From NCBI GenBank assembly GCA_002482775.1, contig DLGQ01000041.1:1-39892 (forward strand): DNA of 39,892 nucleotides. Reading direction: 5' to 3'. Below, piece by piece: positions 1 through 7,069 of this stretch (positions are counted from its first letter, which is position 1; every line of letters begins with the position of its first letter). The position numbers and the translations under genes were made by a program. A model generated the notes under the pieces. It ran no database searches. It was not told the DNA's origin and saw nothing but the letters and a program-made list of their open reading frames with translations. This stretch comes from Flavobacteriales bacterium UBA7690 (GTDB taxonomy: Bacteria; Bacteroidota; Bacteroidia; Flavobacteriales_F; PHOS-HE28).

Positions 1-2095
1 TGGTGCCCCGGCCGATCTCGTCCAACAACACCAAGCTGCGATCGCTGAGGTTATTGAGGATGCTGGCCGTCTCGTTCATCTCCACCATGAAGGTGCTCTC
101 GCCCGTGGTGAGGTTGTCCGATGCGCCGACCCGCGTGAAGATGCGATCCACAAGACTGATGGTGGCGGCTGAAGCCGGAACATAGCTGCCGATCTGCGCG
201 AGCAAGGTGATCAACGCTGTTTGCCGCAGCAACGCTGACTTACCGCTCATGTTCGGCCCGGTGATCATCACCAACTGGCGCGACTCCGGATCGAGCAAAA
301 GGTCGTTGGCCACGTAGGGAACACCCGGCGGCAGTTGCTGCTCTATCACCGGATGACGCGCATCGCGCAGGTCCAGCACACGGCCTTCGGCGATCACCGG
401 ACGACAGTACTTCCATGCGTTGGCATTGATGGCGAAGCCGCGTAGGACATCCCATTCCGCCAAGGCCAGCGCCGTGTTCCGTAGCGAACCCACATGCGCG
501 ACGACCTCTTCCACCATGCCGCGGAAGAGCTCCGTTTCCAACGTGAGGATCCGCTCTTCGGCACCAAGGATCTTCTCCTCCAAGTTCTTCAGCTCGTCGG
601 TGATGTAACGCTCTGCTCCCACCAGCGTTTGTTTGCGCACCCACTCGGGCGGTACCTTGTCCTTGTGCGTGTTGCGGACTTCGAGGTAGTAGCCGAACAC
701 GTTGTTGAAGCCGACCTTCAACGAGGGGATGCCCGTGCGATCGCTCTCGCGGCGTTGGGCATCGAGCAGCAGTTCCTTCGCATGGCTGCTCACATGGCGG
801 AGGTCGTCCAGTTCGGCACTGATGCCCGCTTTGATCACGCCACCTTTGGCAGGATTCACCGGTGGATCCACGGCGATGGTGGATGCGATGCGCTGCGAAA
901 GTCCTTCGGCCAGTTCGATAGCTTGGGCCATGCCGCTAGTACCCGCACGTGCTTGCAACAGATCGTGGACGCGCTGGGCGGCATCCATCGCCACATGCAC
1001 ATGCAGCAATTCGCGTGGATTGATGCGCCCCGCAGCGGCTTTGCCCGACAAGCGTTCCAGATCGCCGATGCGGCCGAGCTCTTCGCCCAGTGCCTCGCTG
1101 AATGAAGGGTCGGAGATCAATTCACCAACACGATCGTGCCTCGCTCCTATGGCTTCCGCATCCACCAGCGGGAACAGGATCCAGCGCCGCAGAAGACGCG
1201 AACCCATCGGCGTGGTGCAGCGATCGATCGCACTTTGCAAGGTGCGTGCACCATCGTTCACGGCGTTGACCAGTTCCAAGTTCCGGACGGTGAAGCGATC
1301 CAATCCCACATAGGCTTGCGGCCTGATCCAGCCGATGCGGTCCACGTGCGCGAGGCGATCGTGGCGCGTTTCGCCGAGGTAGTGTAGAATGGCACCCGCA
1401 GCGCGCTGGCCGTAGCGCAGGTCTTCAATGCCAAAGCCCTTCAACGTACTGGTGGAGAACTGCCGCAGCAGCCGTTCGCGCGCAAAGTCTTCGGTGAACG
1501 CCCATTCATCCAACGCGAAGGTGTTGTACATACCACATGCGCTGAGCAAGGCTTGATCCTTGGTGCCTTTAGGGAAGAGCAGTTCGCTGGGTGCGTGACG
1601 GTCGATCAAGCGCGAAGTCTCCTCTCCATCCTCTTCTGCCACGAGGAATTCACCGGTGGTGACATCCAAGAAAGCGACTCCGTAACGGCCGTTGTGCCCA
1701 CAGATGGCGGCCAGCCAGTTGTTGGCACGGTGGTCCACGACGTGATCGCTGTAGGCCACGCCGGGTGTGACCACCTCGGTGACGCCGCGCTTGACGATGG
1801 TCTTGGTGAGCTTCGGATCCTCCAGCTGATCGCAGATGGCCACCCGGTAACCCGCACGAACCAACTTGGGCAGGTAGGTCTCCAGCGAATGGTGCGGGAA
1901 ACCGGCCAGTTCCACATCGCTGCCGCCGTTGTTGCGTTTGGTGAGCGTGATGCCCAGCACACCCGAAGCCGTTACCGCATCGCTTCCGAAGGTCTCGTAG
2001 AAATCGCCCACGCGGAAAAGCAGCAGCGCATCGGGGTACTTCGCTTTGATGCTGCCGTACTGCTGCATCAAGGGTGTTTCGGTGGACTTCGCCAT
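1..2095 (-). CDS. mutS: DNA mismatch repair protein MutS (3' end cut by window edge)
   Basis: MutS binds mispaired or looped bases as a dimer and uses ATP to recruit MutL. The reading frame starts at the ATG at 2095 (MAKSTETPLMQQYGSIKAKY) and gives 698 codons before the edge. The mismatch-wedge motif GDFYETFG is at residues 30-37 (Phe32, Glu34). The Walker A loop GPNMSGKSALLRQ lies near residue 613. The last visible residues are the Walker B/D-loop stretch LVLLDEIGRGT. Family members are usually 800-900 residues, so roughly the last 150 are outside the window. No frameshift is seen. It faces away from the methyltransferase gene at 2217 across a 121-base gap. Confidence 0.97.
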   Translation of the reverse strand, partial: MAKSTETPLMQQYGSIKAKYPDALLLFRVGDFYETFGSDAVTASGVLGITLTKRNNGGSDVELAGFPHHSLETYLPKLVRAGYRVAICDQLEDPKLTKTIVKRGVTEVVTPGVAYSDHVVDHRANNWLAAICGHNGRYGVAFLDVTTGEFLVAEEDGEETSRLIDRHAPSELLFPKGTKDQALLSACGMYNTFALDEWAFTEDFARERLLRQFSTSTLKGFGIEDLRYGQRAAGAILHYLGETRHDRLAHVDRIGWIRPQAYVGLDRFTVRNLELVNAVNDGARTLQSAIDRCTTPMGSRLLRRWILFPLVDAEAIGARHDRVGELISDPSFSEALGEELGRIGDLERLSGKAAAGRINPRELLHVHVAMDAAQRVHDLLQARAGTSGMAQAIELAEGLSQRIASTIAVDPPVNPAKGGVIKAGISAELDDLRHVSSHAKELLLDAQRRESDRTGIPSLKVGFNNVFGYYLEVRNTHKDKVPPEWVRKQTLVGAERYITDELKNLEEKILGAEERILTLETELFRGMVEEVVAHVGSLRNTALALAEWDVLRGFAINANAWKYCRPVIAEGRVLDLRDARHPVIEQQLPPGVPYVANDLLLDPESRQLVMITGPNMSGKSALLRQTALITLLAQIGSYVPASAATISLVDRIFTRVGASDNLTTGESTFMVEMNETASILNNLSDRSLVLLDEIGRGT

Positions 2096-2216
2096 GGCGT
2101 GCGCGAGCCTACATTAGCCCCGTTCCGGGGCGTTCGGCCAAGCCCGCCAAGGTACTTCCCCCACGCACTGCTAACACCAACGAAACCCACCCCGATTCTT
2201 CACATTTTCCCAACAC

Positions 2217-2753
2217 ATGCCCACCACCGACCGCAAACTGAGCATGGACGAGCTGGCGCGGCCCAGCGCCGAAGAACACCTCGCACGCCCGAAGCGGCCG
2301 ATCCGCTTGGTGTTGGATGATGTGCGCAGCCGGCATAACGTGGGCTCCATGTTCCGCACGGCCGATGCGTTCGGCGCCGAGGGTATCGTGCTCTGCGGCT
2401 TCACACCCCAGCCACCGCACCGCGAGATCGAGAAAACAGCGTTAGGGGCCACGCTATCCGTTCCGTGGTCCGCTGCCGAGAACACCGTGGACGCCGTGCG
2501 ATCATTGCAAAGCCAAGGATACCGCGTTCTGGCGGTTGAGCAGACGCTGAACGCCGTTGATCTTCAGGACATCCCGCCAGCGCCGGACCAACAACTCGCC
2601 TTGGTCTTCGGCAATGAATTGAACGGCGTTTCCGATGCCGTGGTGGCCGCGTGCGACGGATGTTTGGTGATCCCCCAGCACGGCAGCAAGCACTCCCTGA
2701 ACGTTTCGGTATGCGCCGGCGTGGTACTTTGGTGGTTCTGCGGACAACACTGA
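2217..2753 (+). CDS. SpoU/TrmH-family RNA 2'-O-methyltransferase
   Basis: This protein should methylate a ribose 2'-OH in tRNA or rRNA using S-adenosylmethionine through the SPOUT trefoil knot. The 178 residues hold all three family motifs: motif 1 SRHNVGSMFRTADAFG (Asn41, Arg47), motif 2 LVFGNELNGVS (residues 129-139) and motif 3 IPQHGSKHSLNVSVCAGV (from 152). It lacks the extra N-terminal substrate-binding domain of the longer TrmH members. The ATG at 2217 is used; an in-frame ATG at 2244 is possible. The exact target nucleotide cannot be read from the sequence. It is divergent from mutS and followed by a barrel gene that has its own promoter box. Confidence 0.92.
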   Translation: MPTTDRKLSMDELARPSAEEHLARPKRPIRLVLDDVRSRHNVGSMFRTADAFGAEGIVLCGFTPQPPHREIEKTALGATLSVPWSAAENTVDAVRSLQSQGYRVLAVEQTLNAVDLQDIPPAPDQQLALVFGNELNGVSDAVVAACDGCLVIPQHGSKHSLNVSVCAGVVLWWFCGQH

Positions 2754-2863
2754 ACCCCACGCAACTTTTCCACCCGATCCCGTACAAAGGCAACCATCAC
2801 CTGTTCAACAGGTCTTTGATGATAGAAGCCTAGTGTTCGATGGCGCGTTCCATGCAAAGCCTC

Positions 2864-2871
2864 TATATTTG
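2864..2871 (+). promoter_or_regulatory. -7 promoter box TATATTTG
   Basis: This is an exact match to the Bacteroidota -7 consensus TAnnTTTG, ending 21 bases before the ATG at 2893. It supports that ATG over the upstream in-frame ATG at 2833, which would lie ahead of the promoter. Confidence 0.6.
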
Positions 2872-2892
2872 ACTGCTACCGGCCCGGTATCC

Positions 2893-3870
2893 ATGAAGGA
2901 ACGTTACTCCTGCATCACCCATTTCTTGTTCGCGCTGGGCCTGGGCCTATTCGCCGTTCCTACGTCCGCACAATACTTCCGGCAGTCCAGCTACTGGAAG
3001 ACCATGCGCCAGGAGGTGAGCCTCGGCTTCGGAATATCCAACTTCTTGGGCGAACTTGGCGGTCGAAACCAGATCGGTTCACCGTTCGTGTGGGATCTGG
3101 AGCCGAGCCAGACGCGTCCGGCAGCGCATATAGACTTCCGCTATTTCGTGGCGCAAAAGATGGCCTTGCGTGCCCGTGCCACCTATGGCGTGCTCGCCGG
3201 TAATGATAACCTGACCAAGGAGCCGTTCCGGCAGAACCGCAACCTGAGCTTCAAGAGCGATATCTATGAAGCGTGCTTGGTTTTCGAATTCCACCTGTAC
3301 CAAGAAGAACTCGGCCACATGTACGACCTGCGCGGTGTACAAGGCTCCAAGTCATCGCGCATCGGCTTTTATGCGTTCGCCGGGATCGGTGGCTTCTACT
3401 TCGACCCCAAAGCGCAGTTCGAGAACACTTGGGTGCGCCTGAAACCGTTGGGCACCGAAGGGCAAGGCCTTCCCGAAGGACCGGAGGAGTACAACAACAT
3501 CCAAGTGTGTGTTCCCCTGGGTCTGGGTGTTCGCAAGGCCATTTCCAAGACGTTAAGCGCGGGCCTGGAACTCCAGTACACGAAGACGTTCACGGACTAC
3601 ATCGACGATGTAAGTACCAATTACTATGACAATGCAGCGATCCTCGCCGCGAATGGCGAAGTGGCTGCGTTCCTTGCTGACCCGAGCTTAGGCATCGGAC
3701 CGGTGTACGAGATCGGCAACCCCACCGCGCCCGGCCAACAGCGTGGCGACCCGGACGACCTGGATGCCTACATCTTCTTGAAAGCCCAAGTACACTACAA
3801 GCTGATCAAGTACAAGAGCGGCAGCAAGAAGTACCGCACCCGTATCCGCCGCCAGAAGATCGTGTTCTAG
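2893..3870 (+). CDS. DUF6089-type outer-membrane beta-barrel protein
   Basis: This is a 325-residue secreted protein with a signal peptide (MKERYSCITHFLFALGLGLF, then AVPTSA before QYFRQ). Alternating polar and hydrophobic strands and many Tyr/Phe suggest a small outer-membrane barrel. The segment SLGFGISNFLGELGGRNQIG and the later RATYGVLAGNDN resemble the DUF6089 family common in Bacteroidota, whose function is unknown. The C-terminal part HYKLIKYKSGSKKYRTRIRR is unusually basic. The start at 2893 is chosen because the signal peptide begins there and a TATATTTG box lies just upstream. A strong terminator follows. Family assignment is from recalled motifs. Confidence 0.75.
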   Translation: MKERYSCITHFLFALGLGLFAVPTSAQYFRQSSYWKTMRQEVSLGFGISNFLGELGGRNQIGSPFVWDLEPSQTRPAAHIDFRYFVAQKMALRARATYGVLAGNDNLTKEPFRQNRNLSFKSDIYEACLVFEFHLYQEELGHMYDLRGVQGSKSSRIGFYAFAGIGGFYFDPKAQFENTWVRLKPLGTEGQGLPEGPEEYNNIQVCVPLGLGVRKAISKTLSAGLELQYTKTFTDYIDDVSTNYYDNAAILAANGEVAAFLADPSLGIGPVYEIGNPTAPGQQRGDPDDLDAYIFLKAQVHYKLIKYKSGSKKYRTRIRRQKIVF

Positions 3871-3891
3871 AACGCAAACTGAACTCTTTGA

Positions 3892-3925
3892 AGAGCCTTG
3901 CTGAAAAGCAGGGCTCTTTTGTTTT
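3892..3925 (+). terminator. Rho-independent terminator of the DUF6089 gene
   Basis: An 11-bp stem (AGAGCCTTGCT with AGCAGGGCTCT, one G-T wobble) closes a GAAA tetraloop. It is followed by TTTTGTTTT. It lies 21 bases after the stop codon. Confidence 0.9.
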
Positions 3926-3975
3926 GGTGGTGGGACCGGCTTCGAGGCCGCAGGGTCCACTTCGTGAGACTTATT

Positions 3976-4995
3976 CTATGTCATTTCCAAACGCGGTTTT
4001 GAGTTCTCGAGGAATGGTTTGAAGGCTTCTCCTTTACGGATCACAGCGCATATGCGATGGACGACCTTGTTGCGGATCGCGTTGACCACTAGGATGGGCT
4101 TCTTTCCTTCGGCCACCTTTCGTCGGAAGTAGGTGCGTAGTTCTCCTTCGCGCTGCACGTTGGCGAGTGCGGCCATGTGAAGGAGCGTCTTGAGCGTCTT
4201 GTTGGCTTTATGCGAGACTTGGGTGCGCCCACGAACACTGCTGCCAGAACTTCGCTCGAACGGAGCGACACCAGCGTGACAACTCAGCTCACGTGGATCG
4301 GTGAAGCGATGGAAGCCGTCGGTCAAGGCGATCAAGTACGCCGCCAGCTGAGGGCCCACGCCGGGGATGCTCCTGAGCAGATCGTACTGCGTGCTGCTCT
4401 GCTGGTCGCCACGGATCTGCGCCAGTATCAGCTGCTCCACCCGCAGAATTGCGCGGTCCGATGCAGCCATCAGGCGTTTGTCCAACTGGTCGAACACCTT
4501 CTGGATATCGCGGTCCATGTAACGGTTCAGATCCGAGATGTGCTTCTTGTACATGGCGCGTACACGGACCAAGTGTTGGCGGCGTGTGAGCAGGTGTTTG
4601 AGCTTGTCCAGCTTCAAGTTCTGGGCCGTGAACAGCCGCGCCTTCTCACGGAAGGTGCGCGCGTACTGCGCGATCCGTAAGGCATCCACCTTGTCGTTCT
4701 TCACCCGCTTGATGCCCATGCTCTGCTGGATGTCCAGCGGATGTGCCAGCCATGCCTTCCATTGCTGCTCAACGATCAGGTTCAACAGCATCAGAGTGTA
4801 GTGGCCCGTTGGTTCCAAGCAGACAAGACTGTGCTCCATCGCCACCCCGTGCCTCTTACGCCAAGCGCTCATCAACTTGATCACGGCCTTGCTCTCGTTC
4901 TTCACCTGGGTGCTCTCCAAGTGGGTGCCATGCTCATCAAGCAGCGCGAAGTCCAACGTCTCGCTGCTCACATCAATACCGATCCAGTGCTTCAT
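3976..4995 (-). CDS. IS110-family transposase (DEDD recombinase)
   Basis: This 339-residue enzyme moves the element by RNA-guided, serine-dependent recombination in the characterised IS110 relatives. The N-terminal RuvC-like domain shows the acidic set Asp8 (IGIDVS), Glu61 (CLEPTGHYT), Asp101 and Asp104 (NDKVDALRIAQYA). A coiled segment spans about 120-200. The C-terminal Transposase_20 domain begins with the helix-hairpin-helix LLRSIPGVGPQLAAYLIA, then SCHAGVAPFERSSGSSVRG, whose SSG serine (249 or 250) is the expected nucleophile. Length is normal and no residue looks missing, so the gene appears intact. The long structured leader lies upstream; see the ncRNA entry. Confidence 0.96.
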   Translation of the reverse strand: MKHWIGIDVSSETLDFALLDEHGTHLESTQVKNESKAVIKLMSAWRKRHGVAMEHSLVCLEPTGHYTLMLLNLIVEQQWKAWLAHPLDIQQSMGIKRVKNDKVDALRIAQYARTFREKARLFTAQNLKLDKLKHLLTRRQHLVRVRAMYKKHISDLNRYMDRDIQKVFDQLDKRLMAASDRAILRVEQLILAQIRGDQQSSTQYDLLRSIPGVGPQLAAYLIALTDGFHRFTDPRELSCHAGVAPFERSSGSSVRGRTQVSHKANKTLKTLLHMAALANVQREGELRTYFRRKVAEGKKPILVVNAIRNKVVHRICAVIRKGEAFKPFLENSKPRLEMT

Positions 4996-5044
4996 GTTCG
5001 TGTACTTTTGAGTTCAACTCGTGATCACTGGAGAGGCTGAGCAA

Positions 5045-5306
5045 CAGGTCCGATGCTCCATGACTCTAATAGGCCCTTACGCCTAGCATTCTATCCGAGC
5101 CTAGGACCTGAGAGGACCGGAGGTACCCATAAGTCTCTTAGGGCTTCTATCCCTCGCGGCGGAGTTGGTTCACCCCCGGTCCAGCTCAGTTCTCTTCAGT
5201 GGTCTATCCCCCACAAGGAACGTATCCTTGTAAAGCAGGACAAGACTAGAGCCGGCGGAGGTTTGGCCTAGGGGTGGCGATCAGCGGACACCCTGCCAAG
5301 GCCAAA
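5045..5306 (-). ncRNA. Candidate IS110 bridge RNA
   Basis: The sequence upstream of the transposase holds no convincing ORF but folds well on the transposase strand. In 5'-3' order: (1) a stem TTTGGCCT/AGGCCAAA (5306-5262) with an inner GGGTG/CACCC; (2) a hairpin ACAAGGA/TCCTTGT (5231-5213); (3) loop A, 5182-5114, closed by 11 bp (GGACCGGGGGT with ACCTCCGGTCC, one G-U), with a large internal loop and an inner AGGG/CCCT hairpin; (4) loop B, 5110-5045, closed by CAGGTCC/GGACCTG, with an inner TAGGC/GCCTA hairpin. Two consecutive stem-loops, each with an internal loop, is the target-loop then donor-loop plan of described bridge RNAs. RNA ends are not determined. Confidence 0.55.
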
Positions 5307-5365
5307 AGCCACGAGTCACAGACTCGCGGCAGCGGGAGGATTCTAACCAGCGTCTTTTTGGTTCC

Positions 5366-6043
5366 TTAACGGCCATCCTGTGCGGGTTTAGAAACACTCT
5401 TGAAGGCAGATAATGCCTCCTTCGCTAGGAGGGTGCCATTATCTTCTTCAATCATCCCAATGTAAGATCGTGCCACACTACGGCTTGAGTCTTCATCTAC
5501 AATGGTGTAAGTCACATTGAAAGATGCAGAAGGACTCTTATAGACCACCACCATCGACTCCGGCGAACTCATTGTATTAAGTTGTAATCGGACCTCTTGC
5601 ATACTCAGAGCGTTCTCACGAAGCAAAATGAGCACCTCTGTTTCAGCAGGTATAACCCCTGATTTGCAGATGATCGATTGCGCGCTGTCATTGGCAAACT
5701 CCAGTACTGAAAGAAAATCCTGTGGAGCATAGAAGTAGGATGACCTTCCCTGATGCTGTCCCGACACTGATATTCCCTGCTTCCGATATGCTGCGTAAGA
5801 CCATCGGTTGGACTTCACACTAATCACGTCAGAGCTGACCCACGCAATTCGCTCTCCTGCCTTGGCAATGGAGATAGTGTCCCTGGCATGTTCACCGGTG
5901 GCTGCTGTCTTCTCAATCGAATAGAGATAATTGAAGTCATTCGTACGATGATGCTGCAAAAGAATGTCCAAGCAGTCTTGTCCACTACTGCACGAGAACA
6001 TTTGGAAAACGAGGGGCAGTAATTGCAGCTTCAATCCTATCAT
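5366..6043 (-). CDS. Hypothetical secreted protein next to RHS fragment
   Basis: I do not recognise this 225-residue protein. It begins MIGLKLQLLPLVFQMFSCSS, which reads as a signal peptide, perhaps with a lipidated cysteine near residue 16. The rest is soluble, with alternating strands (VVVYKSPSASFNVTYTIVDE) and a helical end (LLAKEALSAFKSVSK); a LolA-like fold is conceivable but unproven. The ATG at 6043 is preferred. A GTG at 6052, one base after the RHS stop codon, is the alternative. It is clearly co-oriented with the RHS fragment, so it could be its partner or immunity protein, but a signal peptide would place it in the envelope. One 60-base line counts 45% GC, unlike its neighbours. 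Confidence 0.6.
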   Translation of the reverse strand: MIGLKLQLLPLVFQMFSCSSGQDCLDILLQHHRTNDFNYLYSIEKTAATGEHARDTISIAKAGERIAWVSSDVISVKSNRWSYAAYRKQGISVSGQHQGRSSYFYAPQDFLSVLEFANDSAQSIICKSGVIPAETEVLILLRENALSMQEVRLQLNTMSSPESMVVVYKSPSASFNVTYTIVDEDSSRSVARSYIGMIEEDNGTLLAKEALSAFKSVSKPAQDGR

Positions 6044-6053
6044 GGGAACCACC

Positions 6054-7001
6054 TTATTCGCAATTGAAAAGCCCGTCTACATGCTTAGTCACTGTACTTG
6101 CTCCATATGCACCAACATCTACATCGGGAATCCCTCCGCCGCCGCATCCAACAGTCAGGGTCGTCCAACCACCATCTGCACCAAATACTGGCGCACCGTG
6201 TCGTCCAGTTGGAAAGCCAAGTGTGCCGCCGACGGCACCAACACCTATGCCAATTTCGAAACCACCACCAGCGAAGTTCTTTGCACTACCTTCTTCTTGC
6301 GGACAGGATCGGGGAGCCTCGAACTCCCCAACCCCAACTTCAATTCCAGCCCCAAGGTTTACTCCAAAGTTCTCAAAGGGCTTGGATTCAACACTGAAAG
6401 CATGTGCCTCTCCTTCGTTTGGCCCATTTTGGAAACACACGATTTCTAGGCCTAGTACTTCCCCTGTGAAGCCCACCGCACTGCCACCAATTGAGACAAT
6501 GAATGCATCCGGATCGGCCACCTGAATTCCAAACTCTGCTGCACTTGCCCAAAAACTATCGCCCAATTTATGCCGCACACCAAACTTGGATGCGGTCTCA
6601 ACAGTGGATTGAAGTTCTTGTGGAACTTGATGTGCATACAGGCAGAATTCGGAAGTAATGGCGGCTGTGACTATGGTGAAGAGCGGTTTCTTTTCACCAC
6701 ACGTGTTTACGTAGTGGATTACGATGTCGCGGCCATCGTAATCAACAAAGAAGATTGGGTTGTTTAGGGCGAAGGCGTACGGACTCGTCTCTGGGTATTT
6801 GCTCGCTAACGGATCAACAGCGAACCAACGACCGATTCTCGGATCGTACAACCGCGCCCCGAAGTCGTAGCTCGTTCCTGTCGCGCCGTGGACTTCATCA
6901 TCCTTGCGCATTCCGTTGAAGCCGAAGGCATAGCTGTCACTGCTGTAGTTCCTTCCGGGCAGCAGGCTACCGAACGGATAATGATCATGCAGCGGTTCCA
7001 T
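6054..7001 (-). pseudogene. RHS-repeat core fragment with variable C-terminal region
   Basis: Residues about 5-85 are a canonical RHS-associated core: HYPFGSLLPGRNYSSDSY, then YDFGARLYDPRIGRWFAVDP and SPYAFALNNPIFFVDYDGRD. Full-length RHS proteins carry hundreds to thousands of residues of YD repeats before this; here a TAG stop sits directly before the ATG, so the N-terminal shell and secretion signals are gone. The remaining 230 residues are a variable tail. It is rich in Gly and Val (NFAGGGFEIGIGVGAVGGTL) with six or so cysteines, and I cannot match it to a known toxin domain. Base composition is lower in GC than the flanking genes. It is most likely a relic of a laterally acquired RHS locus, although expression of the orphan tail cannot be excluded. 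Confidence 0.75.
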
Positions 7002-7016
7002 CTACCCCGAAGGTAG
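7002..7016. repeat. Small hairpin at the RHS truncation point
   Basis: CTACC and GGTAG flank a 5-base loop exactly where the RHS reading frame is cut. It may be a second terminator arm or mark the deletion joint. Confidence 0.4.
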
Positions 7017-7022
7017 AACGAA

Positions 7023-7048
7023 GAAGCCCCCGCTTTCGCGAGGGCTTC
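7023..7048 (-). terminator. Terminator of the TPR lipoprotein gene
   Basis: A 10-11 bp stem (GAAGCCCTCGC with GCGGGGGCTTC) has a GAAA loop and lies 22 bases after the stop codon at 7070. The tract that follows on the minus strand is only weakly T-rich. Confidence 0.75.
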
Positions 7049-7069
7049 GATCTTTTGCTAGATGGTGGA

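Larger units (their letters stand above)
3967..5319 (-). mobile_element. IS110-family insertion sequence
   Basis: The element carries one DEDD transposase gene and a structured non-coding region on its 5' side, the usual IS110 layout. Ends are inferred. The pentanucleotide AGACT occurs at both putative junctions (3967-3971 and 5320-5324 on the + strand), as expected for a shared recombination core without a true target duplication. One copy plus the interior gives about 1.35 kb, within the normal IS110 range. No terminal inverted repeats are seen, also typical. It sits between the DUF6089 terminator and the lower-GC RHS block. The ends could be off by some bases. Confidence 0.7.

Noticed and set aside
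5104..5130. GAGAGGACCGGA on the + strand resembles the sarcin-ricin loop of 23S rRNA
   Set aside because: Only about 12 bases match, and the surrounding sequence has no rRNA context. It is explained by the closing stem of a hairpin in the IS110 leader.
5053..5271. A 72-codon plus-strand ORF over the IS110 leader
   Set aside because: It is antisense to the structured region, with no recognisable domain and no promoter box.
5325..5350. GGTTAGAATCC on the minus strand resembles a tRNA T-arm, a common insertion target
   Set aside because: The T-stem bases do not pair and no anticodon or acceptor arms can be drawn, so no tRNA gene is called.
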